64,000 nt of DNA from contig JABSSL010000024.1 in NCBI GenBank assembly GCA_013214355.1, positions 1 to 64,000 of the forward strand, given 5' to 3'. The notes below the pieces were generated by a model that had not been told where the DNA came from, searched no databases, and saw only the letters and a list, made by a program, of their open reading frames with translations. This DNA is from Saprospiraceae bacterium (GTDB lineage: Bacteria; Bacteroidota; Bacteroidia; Chitinophagales; Saprospiraceae). The number at the start of each line of letters is the position of its first letter. Within the stretch, counting starts at the first letter, position 1. Both the position numbers and the translations under genes were made by a program. Shown here piece after piece: positions 63,461 through 64,000 of this stretch.

Positions 63461-64000
63461 TTACATCTCACTTAGAGCTACGGGACGATTTTCTCGGACA
63501 GACTGCCAAGCAGCCATACCGATCTTAGTAGCCATGAGGGCATCATGAGCATCTACAGGAACTGGCTTCCCGCTGCGAAGGGCGGTGACAAAATCCTGCA
63601 TCTCTCGCTGGTAAGCTTGTTCATATCGTTCCAAAAAGAAATCAAGTAGTACGGGCTGATGAATACCATCCGCATTATACACGGTATGAGAGTCAGCCTG
63701 TTGATTACCAATGTGTGCCATGCCTTTGGAGCCGAAGATCTCCAGGCGCTGATCATAGCCATAGGTCGCTTTCCGGCTATTATCGATCGTAGCAATCGTT
63801 CCATCCTCAAAGGTCAAATTCACGATGGCTGTATCCACATCACCTGCCTCACCTATTGCTGTATCTACTCTGACGCGCCCAAGTGCAAATACCTCTTTCA
63901 CTTCGCTTCCCACAATGAAACGCGCCATATCAAAATCATGAATGGTCATATCCAGGAAGAGGCCTCCAGAGCGTTCGATATAGGAGATCGGTGGTGGGCC
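63461..64000 (-). CDS. iolG: inositol 2-dehydrogenase, partial (Gfo/Idh/MocA family)
   Basis: The 5' part is cut off by the window edge; the coding frame is open to 64000 and runs 179 codons. The C-terminal part has PPPISYIERSGGLFLDMTIHDFDMARF, which holds the catalytic lysine-neighbour and Asp-His residues (DMTIHDFD), followed by the beta-sheet domain (VNLTFEDGTIATIDNSRKATYGYDQRLEIFGSKG). IolG oxidises myo-inositol to scyllo-inosose with NAD+, the first step of the route. First gene of the operon as transcribed, as far as can be seen. The Rossmann domain is outside the window. Confidence 0.88.
   Translation of the reverse strand, partial: GPPPISYIERSGGLFLDMTIHDFDMARFIVGSEVKEVFALGRVRVDTAIGEAGDVDTAIVNLTFEDGTIATIDNSRKATYGYDQRLEIFGSKGMAHIGNQQADSHTVYNADGIHQPVLLDFFLERYEQAYQREMQDFVTALRSGKPVPVDAHDALMATKIGMAAWQSVRENRPVALSEM

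Overview
The window looks like a chromosomal segment of a marine-type Bacteroidota, most probably a Saprospiria/Lewinella-like relative. The signs are a protein with a type IX secretion (T9SS) C-terminal sorting domain, a TonB-dependent receptor with a CarboxypepD_reg-like N-terminus, a LytTR response regulator with a LytS-type kinase, and eight ~800-residue MacB/FtsX-type permeases without an adjacent ATPase. No rRNA, tRNA, CRISPR array, insertion sequence or phage was found. The taxonomic call is inference from gene content only.

Layout. 0.3-2.7 kb: a TetR regulator, a GNAT acetyltransferase and an RsgA-like GTPase, tightly coupled on the + strand. 2.7-7.6 kb (-): TonB-dependent receptor, TPR protein, sensor kinase and LytTR regulator. 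7.7-11.9 kb (-): a membrane protein, a formylglycine-enzyme-like (SUMF1) protein and the first MacB-like permease. 12.0-17.1 kb: an RNA-repair locus, in which a WYL regulator is divergent from rtcB, an unknown 220-residue protein and a DUF2828/vWA (Ro60/TROVE-like) protein. 17.6-33.6 kb (-): an SRPBCC protein, a TlpA-like thioredoxin, five tandem MacB-like permeases and a GIN-type protein. 33.9-40.3 kb: ribokinase, a beta-lactamase-family hydrolase, a GPH sugar symporter, HxlR regulator/DJ-1 protein, and an F420-reductase-like protein. 40.4-49.2 kb (+): a permease, a large secreted BNR-repeat protein and a PadR/prefix-permease pair. 49.3-53.2 kb (-): an ECF sigma factor, small membrane proteins, Hsp20 and a SLC13 transporter. 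53.6-58.2 kb (+): a nuclease-A-inhibitor-like fusion, an AraC gene with an in-frame stop, a VOC protein, an ankyrin protein and an M23 peptidase. 58.2-64.0 kb (-): a HAD phosphatase and an inositol catabolic operon (iolE, iolD, SSS symporter, iolG, cut by the window edge).

The most interesting content is regulatory and structural. The RNA-repair locus carries a perfect 32-bp palindrome in its divergent promoter region, with a further half-site in front of the regulator gene, and a foldable 143-bp gap after rtcB. Three copies of one motif (TTTAAAGTAAA, 13 nt, CGTCTTC) lie in front of the ECF sigma gene and the hsp20 operon, which suggests an autoregulated stress regulon. Three families of structured repeats occur: a MITE-like element with terminal inverted repeats (two copies 28 kb apart, both directly 5' of genes), a hairpin-containing dispersed element (two copies 28 kb apart), and a tandem GC-rich double-hairpin repeat near 39.5 kb.

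Coordinates, motif counts and identities were worked out by eye. Family assignments come from recognised motifs, not from database searches.
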